64,000 nt of DNA from Nectonema munidae (taxonomy: Eukaryota; Nematomorpha; Nectonematoida; Nectonematidae), in NCBI GenBank assembly GCA_030549495.1, contig JAUIRK010000408.1:1-64000 (forward strand), in the 5' to 3' direction. This document shows positions 21,638-32,710 of this stretch, in pieces; position 1 is the first letter of the stretch, and every line of letters begins with the position of its first letter. A program made the translations under genes and the position numbers. The notes beneath the pieces are model-generated. The model saw only the letters and a list, made by a program, of their open reading frames with translations, made no database searches and was not told where the DNA came from.

Positions 21638-22933
21638 ATGCAACAACAACTCAAATACTACGGAAAATTATGTTCCCAGTTGCTTAGCCTCCGGGTAACT
21701 GGGGCAAATAGAATCACGGGGAAGGAGTTTTTCTCAGAGGTAAGTACAAGAAGACTCAGTAAAGCCTATTGGGAGCCCAGGATTCCTAAATTTTTGTCCC
21801 TTAGAAAGCCAATGAAAATACTCAGATTTGCGTCAGCAAATGTTGGTTCGCTTGTAGGTAGAAGTGCTGAAGTGGTGAATATGCTTGTAGAAAGAAAAGT
21901 AATTGTTGCAGGTCTTCAGGAAGTGAGATATAAGAAAGAAGGCACGCGGATGATTAGAGAAGGTGAGCACGGATACAAATTGAACTGGATTGGAAACAAA
22001 GTAGGACAAGGCGGAGTTGGTCTAATGGTTCATCAGGATTGGCTTGAAAAGATTGTCAGTGTTAGAAGAGTGTCAAGTAAAGTAATTATTATGGAGATGG
22101 TTGTTTACGAAGAAATGGTGACATTTGTATCTGCCTACGCACCACAGGTTGGTCTTAGTTTAGAAGAAAAAGTGGAGTTTTACGATTGTTTGACTGAGGT
22201 GATGATGAAGGTAAAGGGTAAGTGCCTTGTTCTTGGTGATTTCAATGGACATGTTGGTAGAGATGTTGAAGGTTTCGAAGATGTTCACGGATGCTTTGAT
22301 TTTGGAAAAAGAAATAAAGAGGGAGAAATGTTGCTAGAGTTTGCAGATAGTTTTGACCTCAAGATTGTCAATACCTGTTTCAAAAAAGAGAAGGAAAAAT
22401 TGATAACTTTTAATTCGGGTGGGGAAGTAAGTGTAACAGATTATATATTGGTTAGAAAAAGCGATAAAGTTAAGGACGTGAACGTGATTGCTGGTGAAAA
22501 AGTGATGGCTCAACATAGACTGTTAGTTACGGACATGATTTTTAATCCGAAACGAACGATTAATAGGGAAAAGAAAGAGACTCGTACAAAGGAAAAGTTT
22601 GTTAGAGAAGCACAGCGTGTTCTGGAAGAGGCCAATTGCTGGGATGACAAGATGAAGGTTTTATCAAATGTTATGAAAAAAGTGTGCGGCGTCTCGAAAT
22701 CTAGAGGAGAAAGAAAGGATTGGTGGTGGAATGACCAGGATGTTAAGAATGCAGTTAAAAATAAGAAATCGAAATACAAAAATTGGCTTAAAGTAAAAAC
22801 GGAGTTAGCTAGAAAGGATTATGTGGAAAGCAGGAAAGAGGCAAAAAAGGTCATTAGGAGGGCAATGACTGACGAAGTTAAAAAGGAATTAAAAGAATTT
22901 GAGATCAGAATAAAGAATGAGAAAAGTCTTTAA
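21638..22933 (+). pseudogene. LINE apurinic endonuclease-like domain
   Basis: An open frame of 431 codons. From about residue 58 it is an endonuclease/exonuclease/phosphatase fold: LRFASANVGS, IVAGLQEVRYKKEG, GVGLMVH, VSAYAPQ, CLVLGDFNGHVG and VTDYILVR. These correspond to the Asn, Glu, Asp-Asn and Asp catalytic positions. Such proteins are often mis-annotated as craniofacial development protein 2. The role is nicking the target DNA to prime reverse transcription. The frame changes at 22917-22933, where the reverse transcriptase continues in another frame. Confidence 0.75.
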
Positions 22934-24567
22934 AATGGCAAAACATAGTACTAGAAATAAAAAAGATATTGTTGGCGTGCCTTGCATATCAGATAAAAAT
23001 GGAAACAAACATCTTGATCAAGAAGACAGATTGAAAACATGGAAAGGATACTGTGAAGAACTTTTCAATAATGAAAATTCATGGAAAATTTCTTCCAGTA
23101 ACAATATTATCCAGGGTCCAGTAAGGCTAATAACAGCAGAGGAGATAAAGGCCGCTATATTGAAGATGAAGCATGGTAAGTCGGCTGGCCCAAGTGGTGT
23201 ACCTATTGAGGTGATTGAGATGTGTCAATTGGAAAATGAGTTAGCAAAGATTGGAAATCGAATGATGGATGGAGAAAAAATGCCAGAAAGTTGGAGAAAA
23301 AGCGTTTTAGTTCCGTTGTACAAGGGGAAAGGCGATGCAAAAGAGTGTAAGAATTACAGAAGTCTGAAAATGCTGGAGCACGGTATGAAGGTTTTGGAAA
23401 GAGTGTTTGAAGGTAGGATCAGAGCGAAAGTTGATATTGATGATCTGCAAATGGGGTTTACACCAGGAAAAAACACTATAAACGCAATTTTCATAATGAG
23501 GCAACTGATTGGGAAGTATTTGAGAGTTGGGAAAAAATTGTATATAGCGTTTGTCGATCTTGAGAAGGCTTTTGATTTAGTTACTAGGAATATTATACGT
23601 TTGGCATTAAGAAAGAAGGTCTTTCTTAATGCCAAACGTATAATATTCATAGGAACTGAATCAAAAGCCTTCTCAAGATCGACAAACGCTATATACCTGA
23701 GTTTGAAGTGAACGCAGCAATGGAAATGTATCAAGATTCAAGAACAGCAGTGCGTATCGAAGGTGAGCTTTCAGAGTGGTTTAAAATAAATGTTGGTGTT
23801 CATCAAGGGTCTGTAATAAGTTCTTTGTTGTTTATCATAGTGATAGACGCTCTAAGCTCGAAAATCCCGAAAAATAATCCTGAATTTTTGTATGCTGATG
23901 ATTTGGTAGTTGTGGGTGATAATTTGGATGAGTTGAATGTTAAGTATACCGAATAAAAAGAACACTTGAAGACAAAGGATTAAAAATAAATGTAGCAAAG
24001 ACCAAAGTGATGATGGTGAGTACTCAAACTAATGGTGTCTGGGAAGTGAGTAGTGTCGACCCCTGTTCATTATGTGGACTGAGGGTAATGAGAAACGCCA
24101 TTTTATGTACGACTTGTAATAAGTGGGTTCACAAAAGATGTTCCTCTATAAAGGGCTCTCTTTCTGCAGTGAGTGGCTTTGTTTGTAGAAAGTGCAAAAA
24201 TAGAGACAGCGTAAGTACTCTTGTTGAAAAAGTCAAATTAGGAGATGATACGTTCGACGTTGTTGATGATTTATGTTATTTGGGCGATATGATGAATTGC
24301 AACAGTGATGTTTCTAGTAGCGAAAGAGGGCGAATACGCCTAGGTTGGAAAAAGTTCAAAGAATTATCCGGTAGATTACGTTGGTTTGGTCATGTCGAAA
24401 GGATGTACGAAGGGAACGTTGTAAAGAAGATAAAAGATGAATTGATTGATGGAAAGATGAAGAGAGGAAGACCAAAGAAAGCATGGAATGAAGTGATTCA
24501 ACACGATATGGAAAAAAGAAAGCTTGTGCGAAGTAATATTCTCAATAAAATATATTTTTTATACTAG
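22917..24567 (+). pseudogene. LINE reverse transcriptase with PHD-like finger, broken
   Basis: Frames 22917-23711, 23708-23956 and 24007-24567 together cover the reverse transcriptase. Motifs are HGKSAGPSGVPIEV, LVPLYKGKGDAKECKNYR, FTPGKNT, AFVDLEKAFD (motif A), VHQGSVISSLLF and the catalytic YADDLVVVGDN (motif C). Then comes a zinc module (CSLCGLRVMRNAILCTTCNK, WVHKRC, CRKC) that resembles a PHD finger, then LRWFGHVERM and RGRPKKAW. Motif A is followed directly by an inverted copy of itself, which ends the domain's normal order. It acted in target-primed reverse transcription. Confidence 0.75.
23540..23696. repeat. Inverted duplication in LINE motif A region
   Basis: Two arms of about 76 bases (23540-23615 and 23621-23696) are inverted copies around a five-base centre, differing at about five positions. 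The left arm encodes DLEKAFDLVTRNIIRLALRK. The right arm, read on the minus strand, encodes DLEKAFDSVPMNIIRLALRK. Confidence 0.9.
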
Positions 24568-24950
24568 ATCTCCATGCTGATTTCATTTTTGGACTCAGTT
24601 TTCGTTATCCAAATGTGAAAATGTCAATCAAATTTGCTAGTTTCATCTGAAAATTTTCTTAAAGCATTTATTAACATTTTATGTAAAATATTTCTTAAAC
24701 TAAATTGACCATGCTGATACCATTTTTTGGCTAAGTTACTGTGAAATATGTGTCAAAGTACAAATAGAATTAGTGATGTATGCCTGAATATTATCTCATA
24801 AACACACTTATTTTTAATTTTTTATTACGATACTGACGCCATTTTGGAATTTCGTTTTCCTAATTAGGGTGCAAGAGTGTGTGAAATTAGAAATCAAGTT
24901 AGACATTTTGAAAAAAAGAAATTCTAAAAAAACTCTATTTTCTCAAAAAA
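24546..24950. repeat. Satellite-like array, right part (about 3 units)
   Basis: Resumes after the LINE with a TAAAATATATTTTTTATACT block, then CATGCTGATTTCATTTTTGG and GTGAAAATGTCAATCAAATT. Further unit starts are near 24733 and 24865. It then fades into AT-rich sequence. Confidence 0.7.
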
Positions 24951-25074
24951 CTCAAATCAAATAATTTGTTTTTGATTGAAAATCATTATTAAAATTTTGA
25001 TTGAGGATAAAATTATCACAAAAAATATCATTTAAATTTAAAATAATTGTTAATACATATTGACAAATGGTTGT

Positions 25075-26500
25075 TAGGGTGTACCTCTCAGCTTAACGGT
25101 TGAAGGAATTTGGACATCATTACACTTGCTGAGGGAGGTTAAGATCTTCATGTAAATAGCTACGCTGCGGTAAATAATAGATGGGGTGCCACACATGGTC
25201 ATCAGGCCACTTGAACCTGGAACAAATGGTGTACCAATACTGAACCCCTTATGTACGTAACCACCCAATATGGGGTAATATTAATATGGTCGAGGAGGAT
25301 AAGGACCTCAATAATAGAATCGGTCGAAAGTTTGTTTTTTTCTTGGGACAGGAATGTGGGATAATTATAAACAGAGAGAAAAGTATCATAGAAGCCACAC
25401 AAGAAATCCTATATCTAGGAGTAATAATGAATTTAAGGGATAAAACCCAGGCGATACCCCAAAGCAATAACCTTAAAAGCATTAGTGGCCTTTTGTATAG
25501 TATCGCTAAGCAAATGGTGCCCATCCAAAAAATGGGACAAAGAGTTTTGGGCATACTCACATACTACTTAGGAACCTTGACTCATAGGCCAATGTTCTTC
25601 TCACTGGGTTTTAAAGTTCATCACATACGGAAAACGAAGCAATTATCAAATCCTAATGAATGAGGGTTATAAAAGTATTTACCAAAGTTGGAGTATGGTA
25701 AGTCCCCCCCATAATACAAGGAACGACGTATGTGGACGCATGCGCGAAAGGCATTGTGATTTTAAATTTGAATTACAAATATACAATAGGAATTGAATCA
25801 GATAATTGGGATATTCATGAGCTAGAACTATTAGCCATCGGTCTGGGACACTTAGCTTTCCCCAATACCAAAATCCTATCCGATTTACAAGTGGCTATAA
25901 ATATAATGAAAAGCACAGAGGGTAAAAGCGTTAATAGATTTCTTATTATAGCCTGCCTTCTAGGCATATTATAAGAATTATGAGCACCTAAGGGAAAATA
26001 TTGAATATATCCCCTCAGAAGAAAATCCAGCGGATGAACCCTCCCGGGAAGGAACAACAGGGAATGCCCTTTTCCTCAGGGATCTTAAAATTAAAAGTCA
26101 GGAGTCAGCTCCGAAGAGCATTAAAATCATAATAAAATTTTTCGATAAAGAATTCCGAGGAATCTGCGCGAAAAGTGAAAACCTATCAGATAGCTTCTAG
26201 GAGCCCAGTTACAACCAATTAAAGACCGGTTAGGATGGCACTTCGAGCCACGTTGACGGCTCTGGGTGATTAGTTTGTATGGAAGTGTCAATTGATATCG
26301 GATGTGATATTGACAACTACACCTGGAGACAATCCAGCCAATCAGCAATGGCTTCTAAAAGCTTCGGGGTTACGAGTATATAAGAAGCCCAAACCTCAGA
26401 AGATCCCATTCTTATTTTACTACGCTCGCCTATCAACACCCACCCTTCCCTACCAGAAGATAGAAGAAATCGCCCTGGAAAATTTAGTGGAAGATATGGA
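25075..26500 (+). mobile_element. Fossil reverse transcriptase / RNase H element (DIRS-like or LTR kin)
   Basis: Forward frames between 25286 and 26050 give parts of a reverse transcriptase and an RNase H end (EYIPSEENPADEPSR) of the kind found in DIRS-type and LTR-type retroelements. The element is broken, with several breaks, and no terminal repeats were found. It looks old. The exact clade is not settled. Confidence 0.45.
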
Positions 26501-26584
26501 GCAAACTTTTTTCACATATTCATTTTTATCAAAATTATTTTACATATGAAATTTTGTACTAATTTTTCTTAACACACAAAACAT

Positions 26585-27830
26585 TTTATACACATATATT
26601 TATTTTTTGTGCAAAGTTTTCTAAAATAAAATTAGCCTTTTTTAATAAAAAAGTGGGAAAAAAATAAAAAAATTCACTACGAAAACTGTATTCAGTTTCT
26701 GGTGAAGAATTTAAAATAGTTGTCATCTGAGAAAAAAACGTATTGTCACCATCCTGAACTCGTTTTTGATAAAATTTTAACTTAGACTTGAACGCTGCCA
26801 CTTTGTCAAGAACTATGTACATCATTTGGAGATTTCTTTGAAAAAAAATGTTGAGAGAATTTATCTAAGAGAAAAAACAGCGAGGTAAACAATCTTAGAT
26901 ACAAAAAGTCCTCTTTTTTCATAAAAAAATTTATTCTGAAGTACAACCTTCACAATCATTATTGTTACTTGTTCTCGAAATTGGAATACTCTATTCAAAA
27001 CTCTATCACGCAAAAACCATATTGTACCTACGTGTGAAAAAGAACAGAAAAATCAGCACCCATTTCTTCACAAAGCCTTTTAAAAAATCTTGAAGTAGTA
27101 GCACTCTTTTGGAAATGGCTTACAATCTTAACAACGTGCGTGAACATATATTGAAGTTCAAATGGAAGAGTTTTCATTGTCAACGCATAACGATAAATTA
27201 TAGGCTTTAATCCGGGTTTGCAACCAATCATATAAGAAGCCCTATCTGTACACAAGGTCTTTCCAACTCAAAACATGTTTGAAAAGAAAGCTTTCTAGAA
27301 TTTCGACAAGGTGACGAACATAAACAAGAAGTTGAAAGCACGATGCATCATATGTAGACTCATCTAGTTGCAATGAATAAACGAGGCTACACCTCACAGC
27401 ACTCACAACTTGCAGTTAAATATCTTCACTCATGTCTGAAATACGACTTTCAATTGTTGATAGGGAAATTGCTTTTAACTCTCTTGCTTGCTGTTCTCCA
27501 AGAATTGTCCTGGTGACTTCTAAAATGCAAGGCTTAATCATTTCTTCAGCCAATAGTATGAGGTTTTTTAGTCTGTGCAATTTTTAAGACAATTTTATAT
27601 GATGCCTCCAACGGTGCCTTGTTATGACGAGCTTCTTTTTTCTTTAAAATGCGCAAGCTTTTGTTCATCATTTGACTATGAAGAGATTCAAAATGCACCT
27701 TCAGCTTGTTTGGTTTCATACTCTCATAACTTAAAAGTTAAAACCTCTATACCAGAAATAATGCATTGCGACCTAACCACAGAGTTTTGAAAAATACTTG
27801 TGAAGCCCATCTTGAGAAAGACTTCATTGT
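26585..27830 (-). mobile_element. hAT transposase remnant (ZBED5/SCAND3-like)
   Basis: Read on the minus strand, blocks in order are a SDMSEDI region near 27430, LVYSLQLDEST near 27370, CTDRASYMIGCKPGLKPII (27255), KTLPFELQ, FFKRLCEEMGADFSVLFHT (27028) and KVAAFKSKLKFYQKRVQDGD (26780). This order is that of hAT transposases of the ZBED5/SCAND3 type. Many frame changes and stops show it is dead. No terminal repeats were found. Confidence 0.75.
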
Positions 27831-28124
27831 ATGAAGAACCGCTTATATAAAGTATAGGAGAAATGAAGTACAGACGGTCCCATCCGTATTTATCAAATGG
27901 ATAAGATCATTATTATATCAAGAAAGAAAAATATTTTATCGATTAGGCTTAAATATATTAAGTCAATAACTAAATATATAACCTTTTAACCACATTGAAA
28001 TTTAGTATTCATTACTTGTTTATATATTGACAAAATACCAACATTGTGAATGATAGAGAAAGACCGATTTGCTAAATTGGATGAAAATTATTCAAAAATG
28101 ATTTTAAAAAAATCTGAACATATA

Positions 28125-28254
28125 TAAACCGGTTATTATCGACCACAGTCGACTTTACACAAATAAAATCGTCTGCTTTTATTAATGCTTTTTAATACAA
28201 ATCTTCTGCTTTACATTAGATATTGTCTGATTTTTCTGGTCGTTAATGGGTTAA
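28125..28254 (+). mobile_element. Short TTAA MITE, copy A
   Basis: Begins TAAACCGGTTATTATCGACC, contains ACAGTCGACTTTAC, ATCGTCTGCTTT and ATACAAATCTTCTGCTTTAC, and ends CGTTAATGGGTTAA. It is about 85% like copy B at 28588-28719. The right TTAA is intact; the left one is altered. Confidence 0.75.
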
Positions 28255-28587
28255 GCAAAGTTAAACAGCAAACGCAATTTAAATCTAAAGTGACAAAAGT
28301 ATACACAGAATCAAAGTGAGCATGTTCAACGTGCTGTGTATGGATAAGTTTATTTTAAAAATAATAAGAAAGTGTTTGGCAATAGGTTTATTCAAAAATA
28401 AAGTTTTTGTGAAAGAAAAGTGTTAGCCTTGCGATAAAGAAGCTTCCCTCCATATGCTCACAATAAATTAAACTTCTTTTGCTTTAAACACTTAAAAAAC
28501 CGACTCCAACTCATAAATTTTATCAGATACCGACGCCTATCCCTTTAAAATCTCAGACTCCAGAGCCATTAGAGTAAGAAAAGACAC

Positions 28588-28719
28588 TTAACCGGTTATC
28601 GATCACAGTCGACTTTACAAAAAATATGAATCGTCTGCTATTATTATAAATGCTTTTTAATACAAATCTTCTGCTTTACATTGGATATCGTCTGATTATT
28701 CTGGTCAATAACGGGTTAA
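28588..28719 (+). mobile_element. Short TTAA MITE, copy B
   Basis: Starts TTAACCGGTTATCGATCACA and ends AATAACGGGTTAA, so TTAA is at both ends. Length is 132 bases. Same block order as copy A; a more distant inverted copy is at 7492-7628. The TTAA target preference suggests piggyBac-type mobilisation. Confidence 0.75.
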
Positions 28720-28870
28720 TCAAGGAACTAAAAGATCCAAGTTAAGTGCAAATATTTAAAACATTTACATGTTTTTTACTTATTATTGTGGCATTATTTT
28801 ATGAGATCAACATTTTTTAATGATGAATTTAAGGATTCAATTTTTAAAAAATTGTTGAACAGTGTAATAC

Positions 28871-29150
28871 AGGCTTCTTCAACCCAGGGCTCATTTTGGG
28901 CCCTGAGAAAAACGATTTGGGCCCCATTACTATTCATCAAACTTCAAAAGTTAAGTTTTCGAATAAAATAATAAAAATCTCACTAATATACTTATATCTG
29001 CATATATTTTGACATCGATTACAAAAAAATTAAGGTATTGTGCTCGTTCTATTTTTATGTATTATATGCGTTTACCCTTTAATAGAATTTTTAGGGCCTG
29101 GAGTTAATTTCAATATTAATTTGGGCCCGCGTGTAAAAAGGTTTGAAATT
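28871..29150. mobile_element. Possible hAT-type MITE
   Basis: CAGGCTTCTTCAACCCAGGG at the left resembles hAT ends (CAGnnGTTCTCAACC type). GGGCCC blocks occur near both sides (28897-28926 and 29121-29126). The right end is not clear and no target duplication was found. Confidence 0.35.
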
Positions 29151-29189
29151 TTCACGTCATTTTCAATAGAAAGCTAGTATTTTTTACTT

Positions 29190-29415
29190 TTTAGATTTCT
29201 GATCATTCTAAGGATATTGAATCCTTTATTAACAATTTAGAGAATGCTTTGAATTATTTGGAAGAGCTAACATTTTCTGAAAAAGAAAAAAAAATTCCAT
29301 ATTATTGAACTTCCTCCATGGATTGATGGTTTAAAAGATGAAGAAAGCCAAGGAAATGGCAATAATGGTGATGCGAATTTTGTTTCAGAGTTTTACCTAA
29401 AGATGTTGTGAGTTG
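29190..29415 (+). pseudogene. Exon-like fragment, unassigned
   Basis: After a TTTTTACTTTTTAG acceptor-like tract, one frame reads SDHSKDIESFINNLENALNY and EELTFSEKEKK. After a frame change comes IIELPPWIDGLKDEESQGNG. The second piece resembles the acidic N-terminus of PGBD-type transposases, but no domain proves it. Confidence 0.35.
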
Positions 29416-30497
29416 TATTGAATTGCAAATTTTTTTGATTTTCAAAAAAATCAAGAAATCAAATATTTTTTGAGCAAAATTGGTACAAAAAATAACGATT
29501 AAAATTTAATCAAAATGAAATGAAAAGTGTCAACTATGTACCTTGTAAACACATTTAAATTATTTATTACAGACACACTTTAAGAATTTATAGTACAAAA
29601 ATCCAAAATTTATGCAAATCAAAAATAGATAATAAGTCTTTCTCAGTCACTTATTTGAAAAATTTTTGCAATCTTAATTTTATTAGGGTATCATACAAAA
29701 TATTTTTGATGTGTAGTTGTTAGAAAAGTAAGTCTTGTAATAGATGTATTCATGAAAATAAGCAATTTTCACATTTAATAAATCTCACTACACGTAATAC
29801 ACTCTTAATCATTTATGTAAATTATCGTATACCTAAGTATTTCACATTTCAATTAACGCAAAATTTTCATGTTTACATTCTTAACAAAGATCGTGACGTC
29901 GAAAATTAGAATATTTTAATGCCTGAAAATATATTTTACCTTATTTTCTTATCCACTTCGCTTCAAGCTCTCTTCTATAAATCTATATCATACACTGAGG
30001 CTACTAACTATCGAGTCTTCACAAAATAAATGATTTAATAAACGATGTTTGCAAATTTATTTTTTATTTATACAAATAAATGGCGACGCACTCAGAATTT
30101 ATAAAAACATTTAAATAAGGCCTCGAATAAAAATATCAGCACCACTTTCACACGCCTTATTATCCACATACTTGGTCACGTTTTCTTTCAAAAACTAGAG
30201 GTTATTTTTTCTTTCGTTTTATTCAAGTTTTTTCGTTTTCTTTCGCTGACTCTAGAGGATAGTATCGCTCTATTTGTGCATCCCTTTTCTGTGTTCCGCC
30301 TTTTACACTGCTTGACTTCTTTGCCGCTCAAAGTGATCTTATTGTACTACTGTAAATATTTTTTCTTGAAAAAGCTGTTTACAAACAAAATACCGCAAAT
30401 AAAAAGAAATTTGAGTGCTTAAATTGGTATGAATCTTCTTTCTTTCTTTCTTTCTTTCTTATGAAAAAAAAGTATGATATAAATTCTGTAAATAATT
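29416..30497. other. Downstream flank of ASNSD1, no gene
   Basis: AT-rich. It includes a TTTC tetranucleotide run (about 30437-30462). I see no recognised gene. Confidence 0.45.
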
Positions 30498-32192
30498 TTA
30501 CAAAATTTTAAAAATTTCAGATCCTTTTCGTTTACTAAGACTCAGTTTATCAATGTGACTGCCAAATTGAATTGCTTTCTTAGGTAAGAAAACACACGTT
30601 TTCAAGTCAAAGAAAAGCGCGACAAATCTTAGTAGGAGTTTCTCTCCGAAGCCTCTCGGAAGAGAAAAATTAGCCTTGAATTCAACAGGCACTTCTCTCA
30701 AAAACTGAACACAACACTCATCCAAAAATGGGTAATACACTTCCCTTCCAGAGTCCGCAATGATCCTGTCATCTCGACTCAAATTGCGCGAACTTATTCT
30801 CTGCATTTCAAGAGTAAGTTCTTTCTGCAACAAAGCATTTCCTCCTCTCAAGTACTTAGTGCGGTGTCTGGCATACCCAGCCAACTGTTCATCGGCTCCA
30901 AGCCCAGAAAATACAACTTTAGCAGGAGACAGATACATATTGTAGTCTGTGCTCATTGTCTCACACCTATCATATATTTTTCCAGGATGAGATACTGCAA
31001 ACCAAAGAGCAGATCCTATGCTGTAATCTAAGACAGTGTTACATGGATATAAGAGTTTAGGGGCGAGAGTTCGCTGGAAATCGAACAAATCAGAAGGATT
31101 TACATCTATTAAAACTAAATTCCATATCCGAGTGGATTCAAGAAAAAGTTTCTCGGTATTAAACGCATTTAGCGCAGAAATTCTGTCAGGGCAAATCGAG
31201 CTTTTGTCACATATGAAGGAAATATTGAGCATGTCAACACTTTCCGATTTGGGCAAGATGAGATCTACCAAAGCAGTGACCAGCATCGAATCCAAACCAC
31301 CACTAAAAAGAATGGCGATTTTAGAATGCTCGCAATCCTTCAGGCAGGAAGAGCTACAATACTTACAGAGATAGGGACGAACAGACAAGCGTCTTTCGAC
31401 AGAATCAAATAAAAGCTTCGCAAGTGATAGCAAGTATGCATAGGATCGTGGAGAGGACAAATATTCTTCTAGTGTTGTGAGAATGTTTCCCTCTAGCTGG
31501 AAGTCTTGCAAAAGCATCAGAACATCTTCATATGACTTTGTACTGCTTGGGATAGGATATTCCAAGTTTAAACACAAACGCTTATTCTCGTGCATAACCT
31601 CGTATGAATCTCTGGAATTGATGAAAGCACTGATATCAATGCAGAACAAGGCATTTGGCTGAACTTCTTCAATGTGAAAGACATCATCACTGAATTGACA
31701 CACATGGGAAAGAGAAGAGTAGGACAAGAATGTGTTTGGAGATTCTTTATTTGAAATCCTCAACAGACTCCTCCTTCCGATACAGTCTTTTCCCAGCCAA
31801 ACCTCATTTCGCCTTCTTTCGTAAAAAGTGAACGCGTAGGGCCCAGACAAAGAAGAAAAGAAGTCAATGATGCATGAGTCCTCAAGGCCTTCTAATTGAT
31901 TGAAGAGCCACAAGACGTCACTTTCGCTGCGTGAGAGCTTTTGGGAAGCATGAAACACCTCTCCATTCCATTGAAACACATTTCCAGAAAGTGGGCCGAG
32001 AAGCGGTTGCTCAACTACAACGCTTCCGCGAACGTGTAAGACAGAAGAATGAAAGAAGAGCGTGTAATCGTTGCCCAAATCGATGAAATGGGATGAAGAG
32101 GCATCAGGACCACGATTGTTCAAGGTGAGTGTGTCGAGTATTTGGAAATTTCTTTCACACTTTTTCAGGATCGCAAAAAATAAGCCACACAT
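30498..32192 (-). CDS. ASNSD1: Asparagine synthetase domain-containing protein 1
   Basis: One uninterrupted frame of 564 residues. It starts MCGLFFAIL: Cys2 is the glutamine-amidotransferase nucleophile position after Met removal. Residues about 1-190 are the class II amidotransferase-like domain (NNRGPDASS, QWNGEVF, LSGPYAF). Residues about 290-550 are the ATP-binding synthetase-like domain with the PP-loop ILFSGGLDSML and the SGLGADEQLAGYARHR block. The C-terminus LPKKAIQFGS is typical of ASNSD1. The human protein is somewhat longer (about 640 residues). Whether ASNSD1 proteins make asparagine is not well established, so the activity is inferred from the fold only. The lack of introns and the intact frame suggest an active host gene. 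No upstream small reading frame like human ASDURF could be recognised. Confidence 0.92.
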   Translation of the reverse strand: MCGLFFAILKKCERNFQILDTLTLNNRGPDASSSHFIDLGNDYTLFFHSSVLHVRGSVVVEQPLLGPLSGNVFQWNGEVFHASQKLSRSESDVLWLFNQLEGLEDSCIIDFFSSLSGPYAFTFYERRRNEVWLGKDCIGRRSLLRISNKESPNTFLSYSSLSHVCQFSDDVFHIEEVQPNALFCIDISAFINSRDSYEVMHENKRLCLNLEYPIPSSTKSYEDVLMLLQDFQLEGNILTTLEEYLSSPRSYAYLLSLAKLLFDSVERRLSVRPYLCKYCSSSCLKDCEHSKIAILFSGGLDSMLVTALVDLILPKSESVDMLNISFICDKSSICPDRISALNAFNTEKLFLESTRIWNLVLIDVNPSDLFDFQRTLAPKLLYPCNTVLDYSIGSALWFAVSHPGKIYDRCETMSTDYNMYLSPAKVVFSGLGADEQLAGYARHRTKYLRGGNALLQKELTLEMQRISSRNLSRDDRIIADSGREVYYPFLDECCVQFLREVPVEFKANFSLPRGFGEKLLLRFVALFFDLKTCVFLPKKAIQFGSHIDKLSLSKRKGSEIFKIL

Positions 32193-32710
32193 TGATTTAA
32201 GCTTAAGTTACTTTTAGAATTATTGACAAGTAAAAACTTTTCTAAAATGGAAATAAATGGAGGAAATCTTACAAGGCATAACGACTTCTTTACTTTTTAG
32301 GGTATAGATACCTTATGAACAGTACGAATACTAGTTATCCAACCTTTTTAATTTTAGCTTGTTAAAATCATGTGGGAAGTCTGCTAAAAATTCAAGACAC
32401 TGTTTACATGTTCCTATAGATAGTGCCTATTTTAGTGTGTTATCATAGTAAGAGATGGGTATAATGCAAACACTTATTTATATTTGTTTATCAGTATATT
32501 ATATTTTATTATACTATTTTGTATAACATTCCTTGCCAAGCCACAGGACTTTGTAGTTACACCAATGCTTTATCAGCTGTTTTTCTGTCCGTTGATTCCA
32601 TGAGTTTTTCTAATGTCGCAACAATTAGAGCGTAATTCGTTTGAAAAATCATAATCGAATCATGACTTGCAACAAATCTTGTTTAGCAATACGGTTTAAG
32701 CTGTAAATTT
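32193..32710. other. Upstream flank of ASNSD1
   Basis: AT-rich, should contain the ASNSD1 promoter. No motif is certain. Confidence 0.35.

Larger units (their letters stand above)
21256..24545 (+). mobile_element. RTE-type LINE, near full length but broken
   Basis: A 5' untranslated part (about 21340-21637) contains TTGGCGCCAGGAAGAACATC, a motif I know from RTE-group LINE leaders. It is followed by endonuclease, reverse transcriptase, a PHD-like zinc module and a C-terminal GRPKKAW block. It sits inside a satellite array. There is no poly(A) tail; the end falls close to GTGCGAAGTAATATTCTC. At least three frame changes and a local inverted duplication (23540-23696) make it inactive. Confidence 0.8.

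Noticed and set aside
23354-23734. Minus-strand frame encoding part of a reverse transcriptase
   Set aside because: It comes from the inverted arm of the duplication in the LINE, not from a separate element.
28131-28719. Repeated blocks that at first suggested a CRISPR-like or regulatory array
   Set aside because: They are two copies of one TTAA-bounded MITE; there are no regular short repeats with unique spacers.
30760-31662. Three plus-strand open frames opposite ASNSD1
   Set aside because: They are antisense shadows of the ASNSD1 coding frame and show no domain.
32161-32400. Search for an upstream small reading frame like ASDURF before ASNSD1
   Set aside because: The minus-strand leader has stops in all frames within short distance and no similarity I could see.
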